NCBI RefSeq assembly: GCF_023715245.1
Contig: NZ_JAMBNV010000001.1
Span: 1,116,001-1,180,000 of the forward strand
From: Sporosarcina luteola
GTDB lineage: Bacteria; Bacillota; Bacilli; Bacillales_A; Planococcaceae
Direction: 5' to 3'
DNA: 64,000 bases
This document shows, in pieces, positions 55,136-63,862 of the stretch. A model generated the notes under the pieces. The model was not told the origin of the DNA, searched no databases, and saw only the letters and a program-made list of their open reading frames with translations. Numbering within the stretch: position 1 is the first letter of the stretch; each line of letters opens with the position of its first letter. Position numbers and translations under genes: made by a program.

Positions 55136-55149
55136 TGTAAGCGTTTCAG
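55136..55149 (+). promoter_or_regulatory. cre-like site at the citZ transcription start
   Basis: TGTAAGCGTTTCAG keeps the central AAGCGTTT of CcpA sites but misses the final CA. It covers the predicted +1, where CcpA binding represses. B. subtilis citZ is CcpA-repressed. Confidence 0.6.
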
Positions 55150-55234
55150 ACAGTACTAAATAAAAAGTAGATTTGCCGTAATTTGAAAGTTTTAAGTAGA
55201 TGAAACGGCAATATTGACTGAAGGAGCGATTTAA

Positions 55235-56350
55235 ATGACAGCATCAAAAGGTTTGGAAGGAATCGTAGCGACACAATCCGCCATCAGTTCTATAATTGAT
55301 GACACTCTTACATACGTCGGTTACGATATCGATGATCTTGCAGTTAATGCAAGCTTTGAGGAAGTTGTTTATCTTTTATGGCACCAACGTCTGCCAAAAG
55401 CGGACGAGCTAGCAGAATTAAAGCAGCAACTTGCGGATAATATGTCGGTTCCACAGCCTGTACTTGATCATTTTAAGACATATCCAATTGGCGAAGTACA
55501 CCCGATGGCGGCATTGCGAACAGCAATTTCCCTTCTCGGATTATACGATGAAAACGCTGAAGATATGTCTGATGAAGCCAATTATGTAAAAGCAATCAAG
55601 CTTCAAGCGAAAGTGGCAACGATTGTTACTGCTTTCTCTCGCATCCGTAAAGGTCAAGAGCCCGTTGCTCCTAAACTGGAACTTGGCTATGCAGCAAACT
55701 TCTTATATATGTTGACAGGTGAAGAACCTGAAGATATCGCTGTCGAAGCATTCAATAAAGCATTAGTGCTTCACGCTGACCATGAATTGAACGCATCTAC
55801 TTTCACTGCGCGTGTTTGTGTGGCAACGCTATCCGATATGTATTCCGGTATAACGGCCGCAATTGGAGCACTTAAAGGCCCGCTTCACGGTGGTGCGAAT
55901 GAGCAGGTGATGAAGATGCTCATGGAAATCGGCGACGAAGATAAAGTAGATTCTTACATTAGAGAAAAACTTGACAATAAAGAGAAAATCATGGGCTTCG
56001 GCCACCGTGTATACCGTAAAGGTGACCCACGTGCGAAGCATCTCCGTGAGATGTCAAAAAAATTGACAGAACTTCGCGGAGAAGAGAAATGGTATAATAT
56101 GTCCCTTGAAATCGAATCTATCGTGACAGGCGAGAAGAATTTACCTCCGAACGTGGATTTCTATTCGGCTTCGGTATATCATTCGCTTGGCATTGATCAC
56201 GATTTATTCACACCTATATTTGCAGTGTCCCGATTCTCAGGTTGGACGGCGCACATCTTGGAGCAATACTCCAATAATAGACTGATCCGTCCTCGTGCGG
56301 AGTATATCGGACCAGACATGCAGAAATACGTGCCAATCAACGAAAGATAA
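55235..56350 (+). CDS. citZ: Citrate synthase
   Basis: A 371-residue type II-like citrate synthase condensing acetyl-CoA and oxaloacetate, entry step of the TCA cycle. Catalytic His and Asp regions are seen: LHADHELNASTFTARV, GPLHGGANE and GFGHRVYRKGDPRAKHL. Length equals B. subtilis CitZ (372). AAGGAGCG precedes the ATG. It is followed by icd after 95 nt, without a clear terminator, so the two are probably cotranscribed. CcpA repression is expected from the two cre-like sites; no CcpC site was recognised. Confidence 0.97.
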   Translation: MTASKGLEGIVATQSAISSIIDDTLTYVGYDIDDLAVNASFEEVVYLLWHQRLPKADELAELKQQLADNMSVPQPVLDHFKTYPIGEVHPMAALRTAISLLGLYDENAEDMSDEANYVKAIKLQAKVATIVTAFSRIRKGQEPVAPKLELGYAANFLYMLTGEEPEDIAVEAFNKALVLHADHELNASTFTARVCVATLSDMYSGITAAIGALKGPLHGGANEQVMKMLMEIGDEDKVDSYIREKLDNKEKIMGFGHRVYRKGDPRAKHLREMSKKLTELRGEEKWYNMSLEIESIVTGEKNLPPNVDFYSASVYHSLGIDHDLFTPIFAVSRFSGWTAHILEQYSNNRLIRPRAEYIGPDMQKYVPINER

Positions 56351-56445
56351 CTTGTATCCGGATCTAATCGACCGGAATCACAAGTGATACATCGGGGCGG
56401 TAGGACAACTATCGGCCCCCTCATCTTGAAATGGAGGAAAGTAAA

Positions 56446-57705
56446 ATGGCTAAAATTACAGTAACTGACGGAGTTCTTAACGTTCCAGATCACGCAACAA
56501 TCCCATTCATCATTGGAGACGGTACTGGCCCTGATATTTGGCATGCGGCTTCTCGCGTGTTGGAAGCAGCGGTCGATAAAGCATATGACGGCCAAAAGAA
56601 AATCGAATGGAAAGAAGTTCTTGCAGGAGAAAAGGCATTCAACGAAACTGGAGAATGGCTACCACAAGAAACGCTTGACACAATCGATGAGTACCTTATC
56701 GCTATCAAAGGTCCTTTGACAACTCCGATCGGCGGCGGTTTCCGTTCTCTGAACGTAGCGCTTCGTCAAGAGTTGGACCTCTACACATGCTTGCGTCCTG
56801 TTCGTTATTTCGAAGGGGTTCCATCACCTGTTAAACGCCCGGAAGACTGCGATATGGTCATCTTCCGTGAAAATACTGAAGATATCTACGCTGGTATTGA
56901 ATACCAAGAAGGTACAGATGAAGTTAAGAAATTGATTTCATTCCTACAAGACGAAATGGGTGTAAAAAACATCCGTTTCCCTGAAACTTCCGGTATCGGT
57001 ATTAAGCCTGTATCCGAAGAAGGTACAAAGCGCCTTGTCCGTGGTGCAATCAATTATGCGCTTAAAGAAGGCCGTAAGTCCGTGACTCTTGTTCATAAAG
57101 GGAACATCATGAAATTCACTGAAGGTGCTTTCAAAAACTGGGGTTATGAAGTTGCGGAGCAAGAGTTCGGTGATAAAGTGTTCACTTGGAACGAATATGA
57201 CAAGATCAAGGAAGCGGAAGGGACGGACGCTGCGAACAAAAAGCAAGCAGACGCAGAAACTGCTGGCAAAATCATCGTTAAAGATGCCATCGCCGATATC
57301 TTCCTACAACAAATCTTGACACGTCCGAAGGAGTTCGATGTTGTAGCGACAATGAACTTGAACGGCGACTATATTTCCGATGCACTTGCAGCCCAAGTCG
57401 GAGGAATTGGTATCGCTCCAGGTGCTAACATTAACTATCTAACTGGACATGCAATTTTCGAAGCAACACATGGTACAGCTCCGAAATATGCTGGTCTCGA
57501 CAAAGTGAACCCTTCTTCCGTTCTTCTTTCAGGCGTTATGATGCTTGAGCACATGGGATGGAACGAAGCTGCAAACATGATTACTGCTTCTATAGAGAAA
57601 ACGATCGCTTCTAAAGTTGTCACATATGACTTCGCTCGTTTGATGGATGGAGCAACAGAAGTGAAAGCGTCCGAGTTTGCTGATGAATTGATCAAAAACC
57701 TATAA
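56446..57705 (+). CDS. icd: NADP-dependent isocitrate dehydrogenase
   Basis: A 419-residue TCA-cycle enzyme making 2-oxoglutarate and NADPH. It has [14 protein letters not shown], the isocitrate-binding [34 protein letters not shown], and [23 protein letters not shown] with NADP-type downstream residues. Length equals B. subtilis Icd (423). The ATG at 56446 has ATGGAGGAAAG upstream. In B. subtilis mdh follows; here a strong terminator and an unrelated gene do. Confidence 0.97.
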   Translation: MAKITVTDGVLNVPDHATIPFIIGDGTGPDIWHAASRVLEAAVDKAYDGQKKIEWKEVLAGEKAFNETGEWLPQETLDTIDEYLIAIKGPLTTPIGGGFRSLNVALRQELDLYTCLRPVRYFEGVPSPVKRPEDCDMVIFRENTEDIYAGIEYQEGTDEVKKLISFLQDEMGVKNIRFPETSGIGIKPVSEEGTKRLVRGAINYALKEGRKSVTLVHKGNIMKFTEGAFKNWGYEVAEQEFGDKVFTWNEYDKIKEAEGTDAANKKQADAETAGKIIVKDAIADIFLQQILTRPKEFDVVATMNLNGDYISDALAAQVGGIGIAPGANINYLTGHAIFEATHGTAPKYAGLDKVNPSSVLLSGVMMLEHMGWNEAANMITASIEKTIASKVVTYDFARLMDGATEVKASEFADELIKNL

Positions 57706-57715
57706 TATTTTATGG

Positions 57716-57748
57716 AACCGGGAAGCCTTGATGCTTCCCGGTTTTTTA
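57716..57748 (+). terminator. icd terminator
   Basis: AACCGGGAAGC pairs perfectly with GCTTCCCGGTT around CTTGAT, followed by TTTT. Confidence 0.93.
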
Positions 57749-57837
57749 ATGCCAACCAAGTCTCTTCTCTTTTGGAGTGAAAATTGATACACTTTCTATA
57801 ACGAAAATTCCGTGTAGGAAATGAAGGGGGAATCAAC

Positions 57838-58314
57838 TTGATATTAGGTAAAAAAAGACGGATTGGAAGGGAAATTGAAAGAATCGTTGAAGGGGAAAAG
57901 CTGAAGCTTACCGAAAAGATCGAGGATAAGGATTTACTTCTCTACCTAGGATTGACAAACGATTCGAATCCACTGTACATTCAGCATGATTACGCATCCC
58001 AAACCAAGTTTGAAAAGCCAATCGTACCAACCATCATGTTGAGTGGTATCATCACGTCCGCCATATCAAAATACTTGCCTGGTCCCGGTTCACATATTGC
58101 GGAACAGCATTTGGCCTTCCCGCATCACGTGCATCATTATGAAACAATCGATTTTCTATTTGAAGTGATTCGCGTAGAAAAAGAGAAAGGTTCCGTCGTG
58201 ATTCAAGTAGAAGCTACGAATGAAGATGGGAAACCCGTCATTTCAGGTACCATAACGGTCATTCCGCCCTCCATCCGTGAAGACCTGACTTCGGATGCAA
58301 TGGAAAACTTTTAA
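57838..58314 (+). CDS. MaoC-like hotdog protein
   Basis: A 158-residue single hotdog-domain protein of the MaoC/(R)-hydratase group. The hydratase-2 motif region reads TNDSNPLYIQHDYASQTKFEKPIVPTIML: the catalytic Asp of the D-x-N-P motif is kept, but the histidine expected two residues after NP is Tyr and the usual hGm segment is VPTIM. Catalysis is therefore doubtful; a binding or regulatory role is possible. A TTG start at 57838 follows AAGGGGGAATC. It stands where B. subtilis has mdh, 51 nt before phoP, and could be cotranscribed with phoPR. Confidence 0.78.
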   Translation: MILGKKRRIGREIERIVEGEKLKLTEKIEDKDLLLYLGLTNDSNPLYIQHDYASQTKFEKPIVPTIMLSGIITSAISKYLPGPGSHIAEQHLAFPHHVHHYETIDFLFEVIRVEKEKGSVVIQVEATNEDGKPVISGTITVIPPSIREDLTSDAMENF

Positions 58315-58365
58315 TTAAATATCGAGCAACTAAACAGTGAGCATGTAAGGGGGATTAAGATAGTC

Positions 58366-59070
58366 GTGCAGAAAATCTTGATTGTAGACGACGAGCAGCC
58401 GATTCGTACGCTATTGGACTATAATCTAAAACAATCCAATTTCATAACAATCATGGCGGCTGATGGTGAAGAAGCGGTAGTGAAAGTGGAAAGTGAAAAT
58501 CCCGATTTGATTTTACTCGACCTCATGCTTCCGAAAATGGATGGCATAGAAGTGTGCAAAATCCTTAGACAACGAAATATCAACACGCCTATTATCATGT
58601 TGACAGCAAAAGGTGAAGAGACCGATAAAGTCTTAGGATTGGAAATCGGAGCGGACGATTATATGACAAAACCGTTTAGTCCCCGTGAAGTGATCGCAAG
58701 AGTGAAGGCGGTCCTACGACGCAGTGGAGAGCGAACCGGCATTGATGAGGATGAAGGTCAGATCCTCCGTTCAGCATCCCTGACAGTTCATCCTGAACAG
58801 TACGAAGCTTACCTGAATGAAGAAGCATTGGAATTCACTCCAAAGGAATTCGAACTGCTCGTATACTTCATGCAAAATAAAAATCGTGTGCTCACTCGAG
58901 ATCAATTATTGAGCGCAGTTTGGAATTATGACTTTGCCGGAGACACTCGGATTGTTGATGTGCATGTCAGCCATTTACGCGAAAAGATTGAGGAAAACAC
59001 GAGAAAACCAATCTTCATTAAGACAGTTAGAGGGATCGGATACAAATTCGAGGAGCAGAAATTGAAATGA
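58366..59070 (+). CDS. phoP: Phosphate response regulator PhoP
   Basis: A 234-residue OmpR-type response regulator for phosphate starvation. Receiver domain 1-120: acidic pair in ILIVDDEQ, phosphorylated Asp in DLILLDLMLPKMDG (about 52), MLTAKGEETDKVLGLEIGADDYMTKPFSPRE with the conserved Thr and Lys; winged helix at about 135-230 (FTPKEFELLVYFMQNKNRVLTRDQLL, DVHVSHLREKIE, TVRGIGYKFE). The GTG start at 58366 is about 12 nt after AGGGGGATT, rather far, but fits the family N-terminus. Overlaps phoR by 4 nt. Confidence 0.95.
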   Translation: MQKILIVDDEQPIRTLLDYNLKQSNFITIMAADGEEAVVKVESENPDLILLDLMLPKMDGIEVCKILRQRNINTPIIMLTAKGEETDKVLGLEIGADDYMTKPFSPREVIARVKAVLRRSGERTGIDEDEGQILRSASLTVHPEQYEAYLNEEALEFTPKEFELLVYFMQNKNRVLTRDQLLSAVWNYDFAGDTRIVDVHVSHLREKIEENTRKPIFIKTVRGIGYKFEEQKLK

Positions 59071-60467
59071 AAGGTCTCAATTCCAAACTTTTTATCGCTT
59101 TTGCCATCATATTTTTGATTCTGTTGACTGGTCTTGGCGTTGTCCTTGGCCAGTTTTTTCATATGATCGACGATGGAATAACATTGCGGGTCCAACAAAA
59201 GTATTGGATCTTCCTACTCGTCATTTTACCCATAACGTATATTCTTTCCTTGATGCTAAGTGCCCGTGTCATTAGGCAATATGCAAAGCCAATCGACTTA
59301 GTGACAAATACGGTCGAGAAAATTGCACGCGGCGATTATTTGGCGAGGACGCCGATTGATGATTTAGGGAGTTATAATGCGCTCGGCATCTCGGTTAATC
59401 AGGTTGCGAGGAACTTGCAGGAGACTTCCATATTACGGGCAATGGAAAAGGAACGATTGAAAACATTAATTGAAAGCATGGGCAATGGTCTCCTCATGTT
59501 CGGCAGGGAGGGGTCTGTCAATCTTCTGAATGGTGTATTTGAAAAAACTTTTGGTTTTATGCGGGATGAATTGATCGGAAAAACTTTTAAGGACATCGGC
59601 TTGCCACAAGGCATTGAAAGATTGATTGAAGACGTTTTTTTGACGGAGCAAGTGCACGAAAGGCAAATCCGGAACGGTCAATCCCACTTTAATGTTTATG
59701 GGGCGCCTGTTATCGGGCGTCATGGAAATTGGCTTGGTATCATTGTCGTGACACATGATATTACAAAGCTCGTAAGATTGGAGGAAATCCGCAAAGATTT
59801 TGTTGCAAATGTTTCCCATGAGTTACGCACCCCAATCACATCCATTAAAGGATTTACCGAGACACTGTTGGACGGTGCTATGAATGATCCATCTATATCA
59901 AAGGAATTCCTAGGAATCATTCAAAAGGAAAGCGATCGTTTGCATCTATTGATTAACGACCTATTGGAGTTGTCGGGAATTGAAAGAGAAGGCTTTCAAC
60001 TGCAATATAGCAAGGTCTTCGTCCCTGATGTCGTTACCAATGCGGTAAAGATCATTAATGGATTGCTTGAAAGAAAGAATATGGGTATTGTAATAAACAA
60101 TCAATCAAAAATTGTAATTGATGCGGATGCAGACAGACTTATCCAAGTGATGGTGAATTTGTTGACCAATGCTATCAATTATTCGAAAGAGAATACGACT
60201 ATAACCATCAATGTATCGGAAACCTACGATGAAGCAATTATCGAAGTGAAGGATGAAGGGATGGGAATCGATCCGACGGAGCTGCCGAGGCTGTTCGAAC
60301 GGTTCTACAGAGTGGACCGTGCGCGAAGCAGGGATTCCGGTGGCACAGGTCTCGGGTTGGCAATCGTTAAGCATCTGATTGAGGCGCATGGCGGAAAGGT
60401 TGCCGTTGAAAGCGAACTAGGTACAGGGTCTATATTTACGATACGTTTACCAAAGAAATCCGCTTAA
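59067..60467 (+). CDS. phoR: Phosphate sensor kinase PhoR, form without extracytoplasmic domain
   Basis: A 466-residue histidine kinase paired with PhoP. Two membrane helices (about 8-28 and 47-66) enclose only about 18 residues; B. subtilis PhoR (579) has a domain of more than 100 residues there. A HAMP (about 66-120), a PAS domain (about 125-225), HisKA with FVANVSHELRTPITSIKGF and HATPase (N box VMVNLLTNAINYS, G boxes DEGMGIDP and GTGLGLAIVKHL) follow. Sensing must be by the membrane or the cytoplasmic PAS domain. The start overlaps phoP (ATGA). The stop lies within the terminator hairpin. Confidence 0.93.
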   Translation: MKGLNSKLFIAFAIIFLILLTGLGVVLGQFFHMIDDGITLRVQQKYWIFLLVILPITYILSLMLSARVIRQYAKPIDLVTNTVEKIARGDYLARTPIDDLGSYNALGISVNQVARNLQETSILRAMEKERLKTLIESMGNGLLMFGREGSVNLLNGVFEKTFGFMRDELIGKTFKDIGLPQGIERLIEDVFLTEQVHERQIRNGQSHFNVYGAPVIGRHGNWLGIIVVTHDITKLVRLEEIRKDFVANVSHELRTPITSIKGFTETLLDGAMNDPSISKEFLGIIQKESDRLHLLINDLLELSGIEREGFQLQYSKVFVPDVVTNAVKIINGLLERKNMGIVINNQSKIVIDADADRLIQVMVNLLTNAINYSKENTTITINVSETYDEAIIEVKDEGMGIDPTELPRLFERFYRVDRARSRDSGGTGLGLAIVKHLIEAHGGKVAVESELGTGSIFTIRLPKKSA

Positions 60468-60480
60468 GGCGGATTTTTTT
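60456..60480 (+). terminator. phoR terminator
   Basis: AAATCCGC pairs with GCGGATTT around TTAAG, overlapping the phoR stop, followed by a T run. Confidence 0.85.
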
Positions 60481-60506
60481 GAAACCAAAACTGCCCCTTG
60501 ACCGTA
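60480..60506 (+). promoter_or_regulatory. Possible ECF-type sigma promoter of hflKC
   Basis: TGAAAC at 60480-60485, 17 nt, CGTA at 60503-60506: the sigma-W pattern is TGAAAC-N16-CGTA, so spacing is one longer. The predicted transcript starts about 30 nt before the hflK ATG. Confidence 0.4.
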
Positions 60507-60541
60507 AGTACAGTAGATACATACATAAAGGGGGAATTCAA

Positions 60542-61510
60542 ATGAGTACACGCCGAGCATCGGTGGCTGCAGGGCTTGTCATTACTGGAGTTTTATTGCT
60601 CATCATTGCGTTTACAACGTGGTACACGGTGGATGAGTCTGAGCAGGCCATCGTCATCACTTTCGGTCAAGCGGGTACACCGGTAACAGAATCGGGATTG
60701 CATTTCAAACTGCCTTGGCCGGTTCAGCATGTTGAGAAACTTTCAAAAGAGACATTTAGTCTCCAGTTCGGTTACAAACAAGATCCAAATGGGGAGCTTG
60801 TATCCTTTGATAAGGAAACAAAAATGATTACCGGAGATGAGTATATTGTCCTTGCGGATTTAGTTGTCCAATGGAAAATTACGGACCCGGAAAAGTATTT
60901 ATTCAACTCGCAAAACCCACAGGAAATACTACATGATGCAACATCCGCCTCCATTAGATCGGTCATCGGAAGTTCGACGATCGATTCAGCACTGACAGAT
61001 GGGAAAGCGGAAATTGAAGCGAAAACGCGTGAATTATTGACATCTCTTATGACGAATTACGACATCGGCATATCCATTCAAGGCGTCAAATTACAAGATG
61101 TAGAACTCCCGAATGCCGAAGTCCGTGCTGCATTCACTGCTGTTACGGATGCCCGTGAAACAAAAAGCACTAAAATAAATGAAGCTGAAAAATACAAAAA
61201 TCAGCGGGAAAGTGAAGCGATTGGGGAGCGGGATGCAATTAAATCTCGCGCGCTCGGACAAAAGAAAGCACGTATTGAGCAAGCTCACGGTGATGTTGCC
61301 CTGTTCAATGATTTGCATGCGGAATACGCAAAAAGCAAGGCAATCACCCGCCAGCGTTTAATCATTGAAACATTGGAGCAAGTATTGCCAAAAGCAAAAA
61401 TCTATATTATGAACGATGATGGCGAAACGTTGAAATATTTACCATTGCAGCAACTGGAAAACCAACCGCCACCACCTGCTGAGCAGAAAACGGAAGGGGG
61501 CGGCAACTGA
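60542..61510 (+). CDS. hflK: HflK, SPFH-domain modulator of FtsH
   Basis: A 322-residue membrane protein with one N-terminal helix (about 9-30) and an SPFH/band-7 domain (about 35-215, VDESEQAIVITFGQAGTPVTESGLHFKLPWPVQHVEKLS), then a helical Lys/Glu/Ala segment (about 215-285) and a Pro/Gln-rich tail. HflK and HflC assemble into large cages around the FtsH protease and moderate its activity. The ATG at 60542 has AAAGGGGGAATTC upstream; the longer frame from 60479 is rejected. The stop and hflC start overlap (TGATG). B. subtilis lacks this pair. Confidence 0.92.
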   Translation: MSTRRASVAAGLVITGVLLLIIAFTTWYTVDESEQAIVITFGQAGTPVTESGLHFKLPWPVQHVEKLSKETFSLQFGYKQDPNGELVSFDKETKMITGDEYIVLADLVVQWKITDPEKYLFNSQNPQEILHDATSASIRSVIGSSTIDSALTDGKAEIEAKTRELLTSLMTNYDIGISIQGVKLQDVELPNAEVRAAFTAVTDARETKSTKINEAEKYKNQRESEAIGERDAIKSRALGQKKARIEQAHGDVALFNDLHAEYAKSKAITRQRLIIETLEQVLPKAKIYIMNDDGETLKYLPLQQLENQPPPPAEQKTEGGGN

Positions 61511-62511
61511 TGACGAACGACAACAATCCATTCAAAAGCATTGAAGATAAATTTAAGGAAATGCAACGTGGGCAAAAGAAAAAGGCGACTGGATCGGATA
61601 AGGTCATTACTCCGAAAAAGCCATTCAATACGAGGAAGTTTGTAAAAACAGCAATTACATTAACAGTTATCTTTGCGATTGCTATCATTCTGCTTGCCAA
61701 TGTATTCGTTGTAAAAGAAGGCGAATACCGCGTTGTACGCCAATTCGGTGAAATAACGAGAATTATTAAAGAGCCTGGGTTAAACATGAAAATCCCATTC
61801 ATTCAATCAGTGACAAGTTTGCCAAAAAATCAAATGACATATAATGTTTCAGAAGCAGAAATCAGCACAAAAGATAAAAAGCGGATTATCATTGATAATT
61901 ACGCCGTATGGAAAATTACGAACCCTGGAAAAATGATTTCCAATGCGCGAAACATCATCAATGCGGAAGCACGTATGGAGGAATTCATCTATTCCGTCAT
62001 TCGAAACGAGATGGGTAAGTTGGATTACGTAGATGTCGTCAATGAGGAAAATTCAAAGCGAGGCAACTTGAATGACCTTGTCACGAAGAAAGTGAACGAA
62101 TTTCTTGATGAAGGTAATTTTGGCATAGAAGTGATTGATGTGCGGATGAAACGGATTGACCTTCCGGAGGAGAACGAACATTCCATCTACACAAGGATGA
62201 TTTCGGAACGTGAATCGACGGCTCAGCGATACCTATCAGAAGGAGATGCCGAAAAGAAGACAATTGAGGCGGAAACGGACCGTATCGTGCAAGAGATGCT
62301 AGCGACTGCGAAAAAAGAAGCTGCCATCATCCATGCCGAAGGGGAAGCGGAAGCTGCTAAAATCTACAATAACACATTTTCAAAGGATCCCGAGTTCTAC
62401 AATCTATACCGTACCCTCCAGTCCTATTCACGGACAATCGGGGAAGACACGATGATCATCATGCCGGCCGACTCGCCGTATGCGAAAATACTGACGGGAT
62501 ACTTGGAATAA
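61510..62511 (+). CDS. hflC: HflC, SPFH-domain partner of HflK
   Basis: A 333-residue protein with a cytoplasmic N-terminal basic region, one membrane helix (about 45-65, TAITLTVIFAIAIILLANVFVV) and an SPFH domain (about 66-250, VKEGEYRVVRQFGEITRIIKEPGLNMKIPFIQSV), ending with the HflC-type DPEFYNLYRTLQSYSRTIGEDTMIIMP. The N-terminal extension before the helix (NNPFKSIEDKFKEMQRGQKKK) is longer than in E. coli HflC. Start overlaps the hflK stop, so the two are coupled. A GC-rich repeat begins 14 nt after the stop. Confidence 0.92.
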   Translation: MTNDNNPFKSIEDKFKEMQRGQKKKATGSDKVITPKKPFNTRKFVKTAITLTVIFAIAIILLANVFVVKEGEYRVVRQFGEITRIIKEPGLNMKIPFIQSVTSLPKNQMTYNVSEAEISTKDKKRIIIDNYAVWKITNPGKMISNARNIINAEARMEEFIYSVIRNEMGKLDYVDVVNEENSKRGNLNDLVTKKVNEFLDEGNFGIEVIDVRMKRIDLPEENEHSIYTRMISERESTAQRYLSEGDAEKKTIEAETDRIVQEMLATAKKEAAIIHAEGEAEAAKIYNNTFSKDPEFYNLYRTLQSYSRTIGEDTMIIMPADSPYAKILTGYLE

Positions 62512-62525
62512 AAGAGAGTGAAACT

Positions 62526-62751
62526 GTTGCTTTCCGTTTCGGCGCTCACTTTCCGCGGGCATGGCTTGAGCCAATCGAACAACGAAGGATTCGATTTGCC
62601 GTATTTCTGCGTTCTTTGCAGAAATTAAGGCATCCTCATTCCGCTCCCTTAGGGTCGCAAAAAACACTGCTCGCAACGCTGCGCTTGTGCTCGCAAACGC
62701 CGTGCTTCGTAACGGCGTTCGCAGGAGTCGAGCGCCTTCACTCCAAGCAAC
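62526..62751. repeat. GC-rich hairpin repeat, copy 4, with internal replacement
   Basis: A 226-bp element. Its ends, GTTGCTTTCCGTTTCGGCGCTC and GAGCGCC...AAGCAAC, equal those of copy 1, but the middle differs: about 150 bp with further hairpins (AATCGAA/GATTCGATT, TTTCTGC/GCAGAAA, and a CGCAACGCTGCG-rich stretch) replace the normal core. It appears to be an element inserted into, or recombined with, a copy of the family. Confidence 0.7.
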
Positions 62752-62762
62752 AGGCGGGTGGG

Positions 62763-62825
62763 CCTGATACTGGCATTTATGAACAAGCAATAGAAGTATA
62801 TAACGAAGTTAAGAAACAATATTAA
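62763..62825 (+). pseudogene. 3' remnant of a small-lipoprotein gene
   Basis: The last 21 codons before the TAA at 62823 read ...TGIYEQAIEVYNEVKKQY, matching the C-terminus of the lipoprotein at 47548 (EIYKQAREIYKDVKKQY) at about two thirds of positions. Everything upstream is the GC-rich repeat. There is no start codon with a ribosome site, so this is the tail of a deleted or disrupted paralogue. Confidence 0.7.
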
Positions 62826-63284
62826 GTTGAAATGATAAGTGAACTATTTTGATATTATTAGCTGAATTTCCATCCGCTAAGGATGCGTTAGCTTAAAAAG
62901 CACTAAAAGGACCTCATTAGATTAACGGGTTCGGTTGATGGGGAGAAAACAGTAAAAAACACAGCATTTGGGGATACAATTCGCATATGAATTGGTGTCC
63001 CCATTTTATTGTTATATCAACGTTTAGATGATTTATATAGACGAACTGGAACCGCAATTAGCACGGGGATTAACAAGAGCACATAAATTTATGTGCCTTT
63101 GCTAATTCACTTGTTAAAACACTTGCTAATTGGGTATTGGAAAGAAAAATATAGAAGGAAGATGAGAAATCTATGGTAAATATATTGAAGATTATGAAGT
63201 GATGTTTTTCAACTAACGAAACAGATTAGTCTAACAAGGGTTGAAATATATCGCAGGCATTCCAATAACTTGAGGGGGAAAGAA
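62826..63284. other. Non-coding eroded region
   Basis: About 460 bp without a supported gene. It holds a strong hairpin (GGGGATAC-AATTC with GAATT-GGTGTCCCC, about 62971-63004, followed by ATTTTA) that could end transcription, and an 18-bp perfect palindrome GCACATAAATTTATGTGC at 63079-63096. AT-rich, with short frames only. Confidence 0.6.
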
Positions 63285-63707
63285 ATGAGTAAGAAAACCG
63301 TCGTTTAATTAATAATCGTTGTACTTGCAATAGGATTGCTATTATCGAAGTATTATGAGTACAAAGAAAAGAGCTTGGATGAACTATTCACGAATGTTAA
63401 ATCTATTTCATTTGGGAGTCTTAATGATGACGATAAATTGACAATAGATAAAAAAGAAGCAATAGATGAATTAAAAATGTTTTTAAGCCAATATCAAGTT
63501 AAAAAAATAAAAGATCCAAAGGGGATTGTCTATTCGGAAGAAGCAGTATTTCGGATGAACATTCACACTAAAAATAAAAGTTTGATGGTTTTCTTCGACA
63601 AAGATCGTATTCACATTCCTGGCATTGGGTATTACAATGTTCTCAATGGACCAATAGATAAGGGAAGACTACAAAGTTTTTTAGAAAAATATGTAGGCGA
63701 AAATTAA
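63285..63707 (+). pseudogene. Membrane-anchored protein gene interrupted by TAA at codon 8
   Basis: From the ATG at 63285, which has a strong ribosome site (GAGGGGGAA), the frame reads MSKKTVV, then TAA at 63306-63308, then continues without further stops as LIIVVLAIGLLLSKYYEYKEKSLDEL... to the stop at 63705. Across the TAA the product would be a 140-residue protein with an N-terminal membrane/signal segment and a polar domain of about 110 residues (DELKMFLSQYQVKKIKDPKG, HIPGIGYYNVLNGPIDKG) that I do not recognise. An internal TTG at 63336 has no ribosome site and would cut the hydrophobic segment. Nonsense mutation is the simplest reading. Confidence 0.7.
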
Positions 63708-63773
63708 CTAGTAGCAAAGCTAGGTAACATGGTTTAATCCCTTATACGGGTGGTGCTTTACTTGAAAATCGAT

Positions 63774-63800
63774 GAGCTGATTAGACGGCTCTTTTTCTTG
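63774..63800 (+). terminator. Terminator after the interrupted gene
   Basis: GAGCTG pairs with CGGCTC (one G-T) around ATTAGA, followed by TTTTTCTTG. Confidence 0.75.
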
Positions 63801-63862
63801 TTCAACTAAAGGGAAGTTTAGTAATTCAGCACCTTATGAAATTGTAATGGAGGTCATTAGCT

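Noticed and set aside
63079..63096. Operator at the palindrome GCACATAAATTTATGTGC
   Set aside because: A perfect palindrome, but it lies in an eroded region about 190 bp before an interrupted gene and has no promoter beside it; noted only as sequence structure.
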